DNA of 31,155 bases, from NCBI GenBank assembly GCA_934663885.1, contig CAKUKW010000003.1, positions 1 to 31,155 of the forward strand, given 5' to 3'. The position numbers were made by a program, and so were the translations under genes. Below the pieces are notes generated by a model. It ran no database searches and was not told where the DNA came from. It saw only the letters and a list, made by a program, of their open reading frames with translations. The DNA comes from an uncultured Tidjanibacter sp. Its GTDB lineage: Bacteria > Bacteroidota > Bacteroidia > Bacteroidales > Rikenellaceae. Shown in pieces: positions 1 through 6,843 of this stretch (the stretch's first letter is position 1; each line of letters begins with the position of its first letter).

Positions 1-321
1 CTTATGTTGCTCTTTAAGATGTACTGTCAGTAACTCCTCTATAGAATCTGTAGGTATTCTTTGTTGCCCTCCAAGACTGTACCCCCAATAATTAACTTTC
101 TTAATATAAAGTGGTTGATAGAATTCTGATAACTTTTGAGGGGCTGCACGATATATAATCGTTTTCGATTGTGAGTTTCTTTTATATTCTTCAACCTGGT
201 ATTCAAGAATATTATTATTAATAATCTGCGTAACTTCTTCGGTAAACTCATCAATCAAATTTCCTGTAAAAGAAATAACTTTCTTTCCAAATATAGAACC
301 GAGCAATTCTTTAAAGTCCAT
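1..321 (-). CDS. N-terminal fragment of a possible NACHT/STAND-type NTPase (partial, runs off window)
   Basis: An open frame of 107 codons starts at ATG 321-319 and runs leftward without a stop to base 1. The visible part is a helical N-terminus (MDFKELLGSIFGKKV) followed at about residues 52-72 by a segment of the form K-T-x-x-Y-R-x-x-P-x-x-L-x-x-F-Y-x-P-L. A similar K-T-L-x-Y-R-x-x-P-x-x-x-x-D-F-Y-x-P motif precedes the nucleotide-binding domain in many bacterial NACHT proteins, several of which act in phage defence. The NTPase domain itself is not in the window, so this rests on the pre-domain motif alone. A TAnnTTTG-like element (TAAATTTG, minus strand, 371-364) lies 43 bases upstream. 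Other STAND families remain possible. Confidence 0.45.
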   Translation of the reverse strand, partial: MDFKELLGSIFGKKVISFTGNLIDEFTEEVTQIINNNILEYQVEEYKRNSQSKTIIYRAAPQKLSEFYQPLYIKKVNYWGYSLGGQQRIPTDSIEELLTVHLKEQHK

Positions 322-363
322 AATATGATATACCAGCTATTTTATTAGGGATATAATTTATCT

Positions 364-371
364 CAAATTTA
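364..371 (-). promoter_or_regulatory. candidate -7 element for the partial NACHT-like gene
   Basis: The minus strand reads TAAATTTG, matching the Bacteroidota -7 consensus TAnnTTTG, 43 bases before the ATG at 321. No TTG was found at the expected -33 spacing, so support is weak. Confidence 0.35.
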
Positions 372-423
372 AGGAATAATATTGATTAAATTAGTTTGAT
401 TTCAAAATCTTATAATCTGCATA

Positions 424-455
424 ACAAAAACTCCCCCTAATTACCGAGGGAGTTC
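424..455 (-). terminator. intrinsic terminator after the acidic protein gene
   Basis: On the minus strand the arms AACTCCC and GGGAGTT form a stem with a short loop, followed by TTTTTG. It lies about 30 bases past the stop at 487, so it ends transcription arriving from the right. Confidence 0.7.
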
Positions 456-486
456 ATGACAAGATACGGATTACGCAAGTGGGCGG

Positions 487-846
487 TTAGTGTTTATCTT
501 CTTCGTCTTCCCTGTATTCATACCCGTTAAATTCTTCAGGGCTTTCGTCCCACATTTCATCCAAGTAGCAATCCTCTAAGTAATACCAAAACTCGTATAT
601 GGAATCCTCCGACAATACAAGCACTTTATCGGGTTCATAGGGGCAATTATCGGACACGACGAAATACTGTTTATTCTCTCCTGTATCTTCGAACCTAATA
701 GAGAATATTCCAAAGTCTTCGACCTCTTTTAAGGTACGGTACAAGTTAATAAGTTCTTCGCAGTCTGCCGTATCGACATCGACAGCATCCATCCATTCTC
801 CGTAATGGGTGAAAATTTCTTTATTATTTAATTCAATGGTTTTCAT
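487..846 (-). CDS. small, highly acidic hypothetical protein (119 aa)
   Basis: I do not recognise the family. By count about 35 of 119 residues are Asp or Glu against about 9 Lys/Arg, with the acid concentrated in the last third (ending EDEEDKH). There is no signal peptide and no membrane segment, so it should be cytoplasmic. Small proteins this acidic in mobile elements are sometimes DNA mimics (ArdA, Ocr and some anti-CRISPR proteins are known examples), but no such fold can be recognised here. It is the last gene before a terminator and sits between the helicase-like gene and the partial NACHT-like gene, all on the minus strand. Confidence 0.7.
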   Translation of the reverse strand: MKTIELNNKEIFTHYGEWMDAVDVDTADCEELINLYRTLKEVEDFGIFSIRFEDTGENKQYFVVSDNCPYEPDKVLVLSEDSIYEFWYYLEDCYLDEMWDESPEEFNGYEYREDEEDKH

Positions 847-924
847 GGTTGTAAAATTGTTATATTAATAGTTAATGTTTTATGGATTTCTATTTCTTTA
901 ATTCTGAGAATTTTATTTTTTTTG

Positions 925-984
925 AAAAGGTGACAGAGAAAAATCGGGGACTATAAAAGTGTAAATTCCTATCCTCTGTCACCC
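925..984 (-). terminator. intrinsic terminator after the helicase-like gene
   Basis: Perfect 10-bp inverted arms (GGTGACAGAG at 929-938 and CTCTGTCACC at 974-983) enclose a 35-base loop. On the minus strand the second arm is followed by TTTTC. It begins right after the stop codon of the 592-aa gene at 997. Confidence 0.65.
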
Positions 985-996
985 GATACTTTCATA

Positions 997-2775
997 TTAT
1001 AAAAGTTGTTCTACCAGTTCTATCATCCGAACCTTTTTCGTCCTTGATGTCTTGTAGATTTCAAAATAACGCCCCATCATGTCACTGGTGTATCGACCCG
1101 TGTACGGGATATTGTACTCCTTAACCAGTTGCCTGAAGAATACTATTACCTCCGAGATCGGAACGATGTCCCCAACCTTATATCGGTCATAAACTGCTTT
1201 TACGACTTTCGGGTCTGTAAACCTTATGTTATTCTCGTGGTTTTTGAGAGCGGTTTCGATTTTAGTTTTCTTGTACCCGAGTTCGCCTAGCTTTTCTCCA
1301 CCGAGGATAAAATAGGCGGTTACCGTAAAATCACAGCACTCCTTTATTTCTTTCATCTGATAAGTATATTCGAGGTCGGATGGATTCTGTTGCAGTTTAT
1401 CCAATTGCTCGACAAGTACTTTAGAGAGTTCGCAGAAAGATATCCTAGGCTTTGTCCTGCGAAGTATGTCTTCGTCACTTAGCGGCACATCTATATTCTG
1501 ATGGACTGCGATAAGGGGACTGTCCTTATAGGCGTTCAGTAACCGCCACGTTGCCTGATAGTAGCTTTTTATACGCTCTTCGTCTTTGGCGTTATCCCCC
1601 ATATAATAGTTTCGTTTCCCGTTTTTCACGAACCTATCGTACTCCATACCCTCTTTGGCTTGTTTCTGCGAATCGATGCTCCCCGATTCGGTCTTGTCGA
1701 ATTTCTGTTCTGTTACACCCGTATAGAATTTTTCACACTCGCAGAGGTACTTCTCCATCTGGCTTTCGGTCTTCCACTCCAACTTTGTGTTGTAGTTGGT
1801 AATGTGTACCCGCTTGCCTACGCCGTTTCTGAACCTGCCTAATATTTGTACGACTTCCGTCTGCGGGTCCATCATCGTCTGTTTCGCTCGGAATACATCC
1901 GTTAAGATCATGACGTTCGGTTTATAGTCGAGCATTATATCCACTGCCGAGAAAAAGCGACTTGTAAAAAAGTTGAATTCCGCGAATTCGGTCAGGTGGT
2001 CGTAAGCATCTGAGAAGCCGAACTCGGTCTGGAGTTTCTTGACGCTCTTGTCGGAGCAGAAAACCTTGCTTTTCCCCTGTAACCCGAAAGTACAGATGAT
2101 GTTATAGATTTGGTTAGTGGCATTCATGAATATAAATATGCGTTCTCCTTTCCACCTCTCGAACATCCTACGCATTACCGCAATAGTGTTATTAGTGGTT
2201 ATCAACCCTATCTTCTGCTTGTAATCGTAATCGGGGGTAAGTTTTACCATAGTGAAACCTTGTTCCCTGAATCGCGGATCGGACGGCATAAGCGGAGTGG
2301 CGGATACCATCGCCTTATTGTGGAAATTGAAGAATTCATCCATTGGTAGTTCAATAGAGCCTCGGTAATCTATATCTTGTATAGTACGTTCGCACTCGTC
2401 GAATAACAGGAAGAAATCCGCATAGAGGTCAAGCCCCATTTCCATAAGCGCATCACGGATTTTACGGAAACTCTCGGGCGTAGTTATGAACTTCATATAC
2501 CTACCTTCCCTGATCATCTGATTAACGTATTTCTTGATGTGCGGTCTGTTTCGACCTTCGTACACTCCGAATATTTCGGGATGATCTTTCTCTTTACCCT
2601 TAATGACGGGTAGGTTAGGTTCGACAATTATAGAGTGGCGGGGTGCTTTTATCTCGGAGTAAGTCGCACCGCATCCGCAGATGGTTTTGTTAACAATGGT
2701 ATTTGTCTTGATGCTCCCGCCGAGGGCGTGTACCAGTCGCTGACCTAGTTTTATATTTTTTTGAATTATCTTCAT
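997..2775 (-). CDS. divergent SF2 helicase-like protein with altered Walker A motif (592 aa)
   Basis: The N-terminal half has the order of superfamily 2 helicase motifs: a motif I position reading GCGAT (residues 34-38), a Walker B/DEAD-type DECE (126-129), motif III SAT (158-160), a motif V-like segment FFTSRFFSAVDI (about 269-280) and a motif VI QILGRFR (310-316). The usual motif I GxGKT lysine is replaced by alanine, so ATP binding may be altered or lost. The C-terminal 250 residues match nothing I know. Proteins of this look occur in Bacteroidota phages and conjugative elements; the role is unknown, with replication or defence both possible. The gene starts at ATG 2775, 68 bases after the preceding gene's stop, and has terminators on both sides. 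Confidence 0.65.
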   Translation of the reverse strand: MKIIQKNIKLGQRLVHALGGSIKTNTIVNKTICGCGATYSEIKAPRHSIIVEPNLPVIKGKEKDHPEIFGVYEGRNRPHIKKYVNQMIREGRYMKFITTPESFRKIRDALMEMGLDLYADFFLLFDECERTIQDIDYRGSIELPMDEFFNFHNKAMVSATPLMPSDPRFREQGFTMVKLTPDYDYKQKIGLITTNNTIAVMRRMFERWKGERIFIFMNATNQIYNIICTFGLQGKSKVFCSDKSVKKLQTEFGFSDAYDHLTEFAEFNFFTSRFFSAVDIMLDYKPNVMILTDVFRAKQTMMDPQTEVVQILGRFRNGVGKRVHITNYNTKLEWKTESQMEKYLCECEKFYTGVTEQKFDKTESGSIDSQKQAKEGMEYDRFVKNGKRNYYMGDNAKDEERIKSYYQATWRLLNAYKDSPLIAVHQNIDVPLSDEDILRRTKPRISFCELSKVLVEQLDKLQQNPSDLEYTYQMKEIKECCDFTVTAYFILGGEKLGELGYKKTKIETALKNHENNIRFTDPKVVKAVYDRYKVGDIVPISEVIVFFRQLVKEYNIPYTGRYTSDMMGRYFEIYKTSRTKKVRMIELVEQLL

Positions 2776-2800
2776 AAAATCGTTGTTAAATAAAGTTAGA

Positions 2801-2831
2801 TAAAAGCAGGAGTGGTGTTACCCACCCCTGC
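2801..2831 (-). terminator. intrinsic terminator after the 171-aa gene
   Basis: On the minus strand a 10-bp stem (arms 2822-2831 and 2806-2815, one G-T pair) with a 6-base loop is followed by TTTTATCT. It sits between the 171-aa gene and the helicase-like gene. Confidence 0.7.
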
Positions 2832-2843
2832 AGTAATAAAAGT

Positions 2844-3359
2844 TTACAAGACTGAGAATAAACTTAACACATCCTCAATTTTGGTCGCAGGATAGATGAT
2901 CTTACCCCGCTTGAAAATTACCTTTAAGGCAAGGTAGTTGTCCGTTCCAGACATCTTGATCTCCTCCCTGCAAGATAGGTGCTTACCCATGTGTGAATCG
3001 CGGTGCTTTTCGAGCCACTGTTCACACTCCTCTTGTGAAGTCAATCTTTCATCGGGATCGAACTTCGTTACATCGGGAAGTTCTTCGCCTGCTAGGTAAG
3101 CCAACACGAAGTCGATAATCTGCTGATTTATTACCAACTTAAAATCGAGTTCGGTTATTCCTCTTCGCACTCCGATCCAATAGTAACCATAACCGCTTTT
3201 ATCTATTCGCGGGGTAATTATGGTTTCAGTTACATCCGAGTCCTGAAGTGCTTTCTTAAGGAGTTCGAACAATGCTGCATTGCTGAGAGCCTTAACCCGA
3301 ATCTGTCGCAAAGAAAATCCTCTGCTAGTGTCAATATTTAAAAATGTACTGTTGTTCAT
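2844..3359 (-). CDS. hypothetical protein (171 aa)
   Basis: I do not recognise the family. It is a soluble, mixed alpha/beta-looking protein without signal peptide or membrane segment. It has two separated cysteines (C-E-Q-W and L-S-C-R-E) and a hydrophobic C-terminus. It starts at ATG 3359, preceded by A/T-rich sequence without Shine-Dalgarno, and is closed by a hairpin terminator before the helicase-like gene, so the two may be transcribed partly independently. The upstream region contains a minus-strand GTTCTTTGACATATT element that I have the impression recurs upstream of genes in Bacteroidota mobile elements. Function unknown. Confidence 0.7.
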   Translation of the reverse strand: MNNSTFLNIDTSRGFSLRQIRVKALSNAALFELLKKALQDSDVTETIITPRIDKSGYGYYWIGVRRGITELDFKLVINQQIIDFVLAYLAGEELPDVTKFDPDERLTSQEECEQWLEKHRDSHMGKHLSCREEIKMSGTDNYLALKVIFKRGKIIYPATKIEDVLSLFSVL

Positions 3360-3538
3360 GGTAATTTTTGTTTTTATAATATTATTGACTCTGATGCTCG
3401 TTTTCTGCTGGGCTGAGCATCCGAACCCAATATGTCAAAGAACCTGTCGGCAGTCGACTTGCCTGTAAACTTCCGTCAGGTGTGCACCCCCTTCTTCCGT
3501 TTCCGAGTGCAAATTTTCTTCAAATTTTTCAATTAGTA
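3360..3538. other. intergenic region upstream of the 171-aa gene
   Basis: No gene is visible. On the minus strand it contains TTCTTTGACATATTGGGTTC about 70-90 bases before the 171-aa start, a plausible promoter/leader element, and otherwise nothing I can name. Confidence 0.4.
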
Positions 3539-3576
3539 CTTAAACAAATAGGTGCCATCTCAGCACCTATTCTTTA
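3539..3576 (-). terminator. terminator after the 282-aa gene
   Basis: Perfect 9-bp arms AATAGGTGC (3547-3555) and GCACCTATT (3563-3571) enclose a 7-base loop. The flanks CTTAAA and TTTAAG extend the pairing. On the minus strand the stem is followed by TGTTTAAG. It lies 20 bases past the stop at 3596. Confidence 0.65.
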
Positions 3577-3595
3577 AGTATATGTTTAACTCTTA

Positions 3596-4444
3596 TTATT
3601 CGTATAGTTTTCTATACTTATGTCTGCCTGAGTTTTTAAGTTCCTCGTAATCTATGAACTCAAAGGAACGCTGAATAATGTATTTATCCCATTCATCTTT
3701 AGATTTATACCATGTTGAATACATATTATTGAAACTTTTATCCACATCATCTTCCTTAGTGAAAAGTCCTCCTAATAACATTAATTCTCTTAAAAAAGAA
3801 TCCATAGTGACGGTATATGTCTTATGTGCTGTAAATTGCATTAGTAAAGTCGTCGTGCCAAAAAAGAAACTGTAATATTTTGGGCGATATCGACCTGGCG
3901 ATTCTTTAGGTAGTTTTATGTCGTCTGGATTATTAGGGATATCATCGGGTGCATACTCTTTAAAAAACTCCTCAAGTAGCATCTTATAAATCCAATTTTC
4001 ATGGTTATCTATGATGATTTTATCACTGTCGGCAAACTGAATTGTGAAAGTATGTAGTTTCTTGCCATCTCTGAATTTGAACAATTTATACAAATTCAGA
4101 ATATCTGTTTTGGTGCATTTTTCATACATTCTATCGTAAGCTTCATCGTTATTCTCGACAAAGTGACCATTGTTAGAAAAGTAAGTAAGGGCAAACCATA
4201 TTATGTGAGATAAAATTCGCTGTTCATTTGCATTCAGGTTAGACATTATGTCTCCTCTATAATTCTGAAATATTTCCAAGTATTCTTTATAACATATATT
4301 AGTGGATAATGGAAAATATCCTGTGTCATCCAATGTATTATACTCGGTAATATCATCTCCTGTGAGTCCATAATAATTGACTATTGCACTTTGGTACATC
4401 CCTAACTTGTTAAGAGATATAGAATATTCAAATATCTTTCCCAT
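3596..4444 (-). CDS. hypothetical protein in the island (282 aa)
   Basis: I do not recognise the family. It is a hydrophilic, aromatic-rich protein without signal peptide or membrane segment, with a long helical N-terminal half and a C-terminus rich in W, Y and K. The frame is open to 4486, but the only upstream initiation there would be TTG inside a hairpin, so the ATG at 4444 (MGKIFEYSISL) is preferred. It lies between the integrase and the 171-aa gene, with its own terminator, and its low G+C matches the island. It may be a cargo gene of the element; nothing in it identifies a role. Confidence 0.65.
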   Translation of the reverse strand: MGKIFEYSISLNKLGMYQSAIVNYYGLTGDDITEYNTLDDTGYFPLSTNICYKEYLEIFQNYRGDIMSNLNANEQRILSHIIWFALTYFSNNGHFVENNDEAYDRMYEKCTKTDILNLYKLFKFRDGKKLHTFTIQFADSDKIIIDNHENWIYKMLLEEFFKEYAPDDIPNNPDDIKLPKESPGRYRPKYYSFFFGTTTLLMQFTAHKTYTVTMDSFLRELMLLGGLFTKEDDVDKSFNNMYSTWYKSKDEWDKYIIQRSFEFIDYEELKNSGRHKYRKLYE

Positions 4445-4471
4445 TTTTTCTTTTAAAGATACAACATTTTT

Positions 4472-4567
4472 TAAGAGACCGCCCAAAATGCTGAACGGTC
4501 TCTTAATTCACGGATGACAACAAAAATTCAGGGACTTAAAGAGTAATATTTTCAGTTGGTTGTCATC
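4472..4567 (-). promoter_or_regulatory. two inverted repeats between integrase and downstream gene
   Basis: Perfect 9-bp arms AAGAGACCG (4472-4480) and CGGTCTCTT (about 4496-4504) form one dyad. A second pair, GATGACAAC (4513-4521) and GTTGTCATC (4559-4567), overlaps the integrase stop. Neither is followed by a clear T-run on the minus strand, so they may be weak terminators or protein-binding/att arms rather than standard terminators. Confidence 0.4.
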
Positions 4568-5774
4568 ATAACAAATTCTGCATCGCGGCATCAATCTGGC
4601 TATTCTGGAAACTATCCAAGTATATCTGTGTTGTTGCAAGATCGGAATGTCCTAAACTCTCTGATATGATGGCTATATTAACTCCTGAGCGTTTTAAGAC
4701 GGTTGCGAATGAATGTCGAGCAACGTAGGTAGTAAGATAGGCTGAAACGCCCGCTAAAGTGGCAATTTCGCGCAAGTTCAAATTGACTTTTCCAATCATC
4801 TTATGAATCCTGTTGTGCTTTTGCTGTGGCGTTTTATGCTCCCTTTTATCAAGTATGGGAAATATATACCCTCTACTGTTATCGGCATATCGCGCTATAA
4901 TCTCCAACGCAATATCCTGCAATGGCAGATTGATTTTCTTTCCTGTCTTTTGCCTCATATACAACAATCTGCCATCCACAAGATTATCATTTGTAAGGTT
5001 AGCCATATCGGTAAAGTTAATGCCCCCACAAAAGTAGCTGAATACGAAAATATCCCTGCTAAGTTGAATATTTTCGCGCTTGGCGGACAAATCGACCTGC
5101 ATTATCTTCATTATATCCTCTTTAGATATTGCCCTTTTCTTCGTTTTCGTATCGAACTTGCTGATTTTATAAGCGTTGAAAGGATATGCTTTCTTATCGA
5201 CTGCTCCCGCTTGTATTGCCTTGTTATATGTACTGCGGAGAGTGCGAAAGAGTACGCTCATTGTAGTCTCTTTATTTCCTTTCTCTCGCATCCAGGCCTC
5301 GTACTTTTCAAGCCAACGAACCGTAATATTGCTAAATAAGAAATTCATCTTATCATTGCGGAATGTCTTTATCGACCTGTAAGAGTCCAGATATATCCGT
5401 GCGTTGCCTGTTTCCCCTTTCTTCTGATACTTTTCGATTAATGCGGTGTAAAACTCTCCAACCGTTTTTGCCTGTATTTTCCCGTTGTCCTCGAAAATAT
5501 CATCAATCGTAAACCCCTCGCCACGCGCCTGTAATTCAAGTATGCGCTTTTGTAGTTCACTCTCCCTTAATCGGATTACTTGGTTAATGTATTCTTTGTT
5601 AGGGCAGTTGCGCTTAGGTTGATGCTTAGTTGAATCCCAATGCTCTGGATTAATCGAGATACCGAGCGCACGGTATTTCTTCTTTCCGCCCATGCAAATT
5701 CTAAGCATTAGCGGGTTCTGGTTTAACTTCGTTGTCTTTGAAGAGTAGCAAACCGTTGTAAATGAAACGTTCAT
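4566..5774 (-). CDS. tyrosine recombinase/integrase of the island (402 aa)
   Basis: This is a site-specific recombinase of the Bacteroidales phage/ICE integrase type. It has an N-terminal arm-binding region (about 1-100), a SAM-like core-binding domain (about 100-210) and a C-terminal catalytic domain. Visible catalytic residues are K276 (RQKTGKK), R353 and H354 (VARHSFAT), H376 (LGHSD) and nucleophile Y385 (TTQIYLD). The first catalytic Arg position reads CGGINFTD, with Gly at 250, and the box II His is Tyr350. Such losses are known in some Bacteroides element integrases such as IntDOT. The gene starts 226 bases from tRNA-Arg and reads away from it, as expected for an integrase near an attachment site. 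Confidence 0.9.
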   Translation of the reverse strand: MNVSFTTVCYSSKTTKLNQNPLMLRICMGGKKKYRALGISINPEHWDSTKHQPKRNCPNKEYINQVIRLRESELQKRILELQARGEGFTIDDIFEDNGKIQAKTVGEFYTALIEKYQKKGETGNARIYLDSYRSIKTFRNDKMNFLFSNITVRWLEKYEAWMREKGNKETTMSVLFRTLRSTYNKAIQAGAVDKKAYPFNAYKISKFDTKTKKRAISKEDIMKIMQVDLSAKRENIQLSRDIFVFSYFCGGINFTDMANLTNDNLVDGRLLYMRQKTGKKINLPLQDIALEIIARYADNSRGYIFPILDKREHKTPQQKHNRIHKMIGKVNLNLREIATLAGVSAYLTTYVARHSFATVLKRSGVNIAIISESLGHSDLATTQIYLDSFQNSQIDAAMQNLL

Positions 5775-5918
5775 AACGAAAATTCAGTTTAACTCTCGGT
5801 TTAACTTTGACAGAAAAACCACATGAAAACCGCATTTTCGGCGTACTTTGTACAAGAGTAATAAGTAAGTTGATTATTAAAGAATTACAAGGATAAAGAG
5901 CATAAGAAAACACAATAA

Positions 5919-5949
5919 TTGCATAACTCGCGAAAAACAGCTATTTTTG
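5919..5949 (+). promoter_or_regulatory. promoter of tRNA-Arg
   Basis: TTG at 5919-5921 and TATTTTTG at 5942-5949 match the Bacteroidota -33/-7 pattern with a 20-base spacer, about 50 bases before the mature tRNA start. Confidence 0.6.
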
Positions 5950-5999
5950 CCTCGCTGACAGTGTAAAATATGCGTTATAATGCACTGCAATACGCTTTT

Positions 6000-6073
6000 G
6001 GTTCCGTAGCTCAGTTGGATAGAGCAACAGCCTTCTAAGCTGTGGGTCGTGGGTTCGAATCCCGCCGGAATCA
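6000..6073 (+). tRNA. tRNA-Arg (anticodon TCT)
   Basis: The cloverleaf folds fully. The acceptor stem is GGTTCCG (6000-6006) with CGGAATC (6066-6072), one G-T pair, and discriminator A6073. The anticodon stem is ACAGC/GCTGT with loop CTTCTAA (6032-6038), giving anticodon TCT at 6034-6036. The T-arm contains GGGTTCGAATCCC. CCA is not encoded. It reads arginine AGA codons. Confidence 0.97.
6059..6073 (+). repeat. att-like direct repeat, copy 1 (tRNA 3' end)
   Basis: The 15 bases ATCCCGCCGGAATCA at the tRNA 3' end recur exactly at 6244-6258. Duplication of a tRNA 3' end is the usual footprint of integration by a tyrosine recombinase. Confidence 0.55.
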
Positions 6074-6243
6074 CTGACGATAAAATAGATTTACTCCCTG
6101 CATAGCATGGTGTTTCTTATTTGGGCATGCTGACGGAATTTATTTCGCGGAGCATAGGCTGCAAGAAAAACGGCGAAGCGGGGATTCGTTTTATCTTCAA
6201 GCACAATGATACCTCCGGTAAGGGAAGGCAAGCGCAGCCCAGC

Positions 6244-6258
6244 ATCCCGCCGGAATCA
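6244..6258 (+). repeat. att-like direct repeat, copy 2
   Basis: An exact 15-bp copy of the tRNA-Arg 3' end, 185 bp downstream of the first. The DNA between the copies would be the remnant of an excised or decayed element. Confidence 0.5.
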
Positions 6259-6306
6259 AGAACTGAGCCAGTGATGGAGTCGCGGCATCATTGAAGAGAG
6301 CGGCTG

Positions 6307-6356
6307 GCCTGCCGCAAGGCAGGCTCCGGAAAATCGGAATCCCACCGAGGGGTGGG
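6307..6356. repeat. pair of perfect tetraloop hairpins (REP-like or structured RNA)
   Basis: GCCTGCC-GCAA-GGCAGGC (6307-6324) is a perfect 7-bp stem with a GNRA-type loop. CCCACC-GAGG-GGTGGG (6341-6356) is a perfect 6-bp stem. Neither is followed by a T-run, so they do not look like terminators. They resemble intergenic palindromic repeat units. Confidence 0.5.
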
Positions 6357-6467
6357 CCGGGCATCATCGGGTGCCACAGGAGGTCTAATGATGTGCTTGT
6401 ATGCTGAGTTATTACATAGGAATGTATAATATTTTTCAAATATTCGAGTTATTATTGTGTAAAATAG

Positions 6468-6495
6468 TTGAATCCGATTAATTCGGCTATCTTTG
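6468..6495 (+). promoter_or_regulatory. promoter of the cold-shock/RNA operon
   Basis: TTG (6468-6470) and TATCTTTG (6488-6495) with a 17-base spacer fit the Bacteroidota consensus. It implies a 5' leader of about 340 nt before the helicase ATG at 6844. Confidence 0.6.
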
Positions 6496-6496
6496 C

Positions 6497-6843
6497 ACCG
6501 TAAACAACGCGAGTTCATTCCGATCTTTATCTTCTTTGTCTTTTCGGACACCTTTTTTCCGTCCGGTTTCTTTCATCGTTGAAAACAGACCAGTATAGCT
6601 TTCTTTGTTTCGGCAGACAATTGCCCGAGTAAGTACTTTACACAAACTGAAGACGGCATTTGTCGAGTTTTACGATGTTTGGAATATGAAATCATTTTTT
6701 ATTGGTGGGTACCATGTCGAACCGTCTATTGCACAAGGCGGTATCGCTCTGTTCCTTTCGGAAGTGGTTTTAAAGACAATGGAATTTTTATCATTTACAT
6801 TAATCAAAAAAAGCGGGGGTGAACAATCGCCTCCCAGAAATTT
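6497..6843 (+). promoter_or_regulatory. long 5' leader of the DEAD-box helicase operon
   Basis: About 345 bases lie between the promoter and the helicase start. The leader contains the dyad CGGAC-N11-GTCCG near 6544 and an open frame (6605-6847, or from ATG 6689) whose TGA overlaps the helicase ATG as ATGA. Long structured leaders are known on cold-shock mRNAs such as E. coli cspA. A regulatory role here is inferred. Confidence 0.4.

Larger units (their letters stand above)
1..5990. mobile_element. part of a probable integrative island next to tRNA-Arg
   Basis: The stretch is clearly more A/T-rich than the DNA to its right. It carries a tyrosine integrase facing away from a tRNA gene and a set of minus-strand genes without housekeeping homologues that I recognise, including a helicase-like protein of a type I associate with Bacteroidota mobile elements and a possible NACHT-type protein. 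These are usual marks of an integrated element or defence island. The left boundary is outside the window. The right boundary is inferred to lie between the integrase start and tRNA-Arg. No flanking direct repeat could be matched because the left end is missing. Confidence 0.55.
6074..6487. other. intergenic region between tRNA-Arg and the cold-shock operon promoter
   Basis: No convincing gene. It contains the second att-like copy (6244-6258), two tetraloop hairpins (6307-6324 and 6341-6356) and a 55-codon open frame (6127-6294, plus) without recognisable similarity. It may be a remnant of an earlier insertion in the tRNA gene. Confidence 0.5.

Noticed and set aside
39..254. 71-aa minus-strand frame at the left edge
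   Set aside because: It overlaps in another frame the continuous 107-codon frame from ATG 321 that shows the NACHT-associated motif.
5877..6074. 65-aa minus-strand frame across tRNA-Arg
   Set aside because: It is antisense to the tRNA gene and covers its promoter; the GFEPTTHSLE-like string is the familiar false peptide of antisense tRNA DNA.
6127..6294. 55-codon open frame downstream of tRNA-Arg
   Set aside because: It is short, has no recognisable motif and runs through the att-like repeat and toward the hairpin element, so coding cannot be supported.
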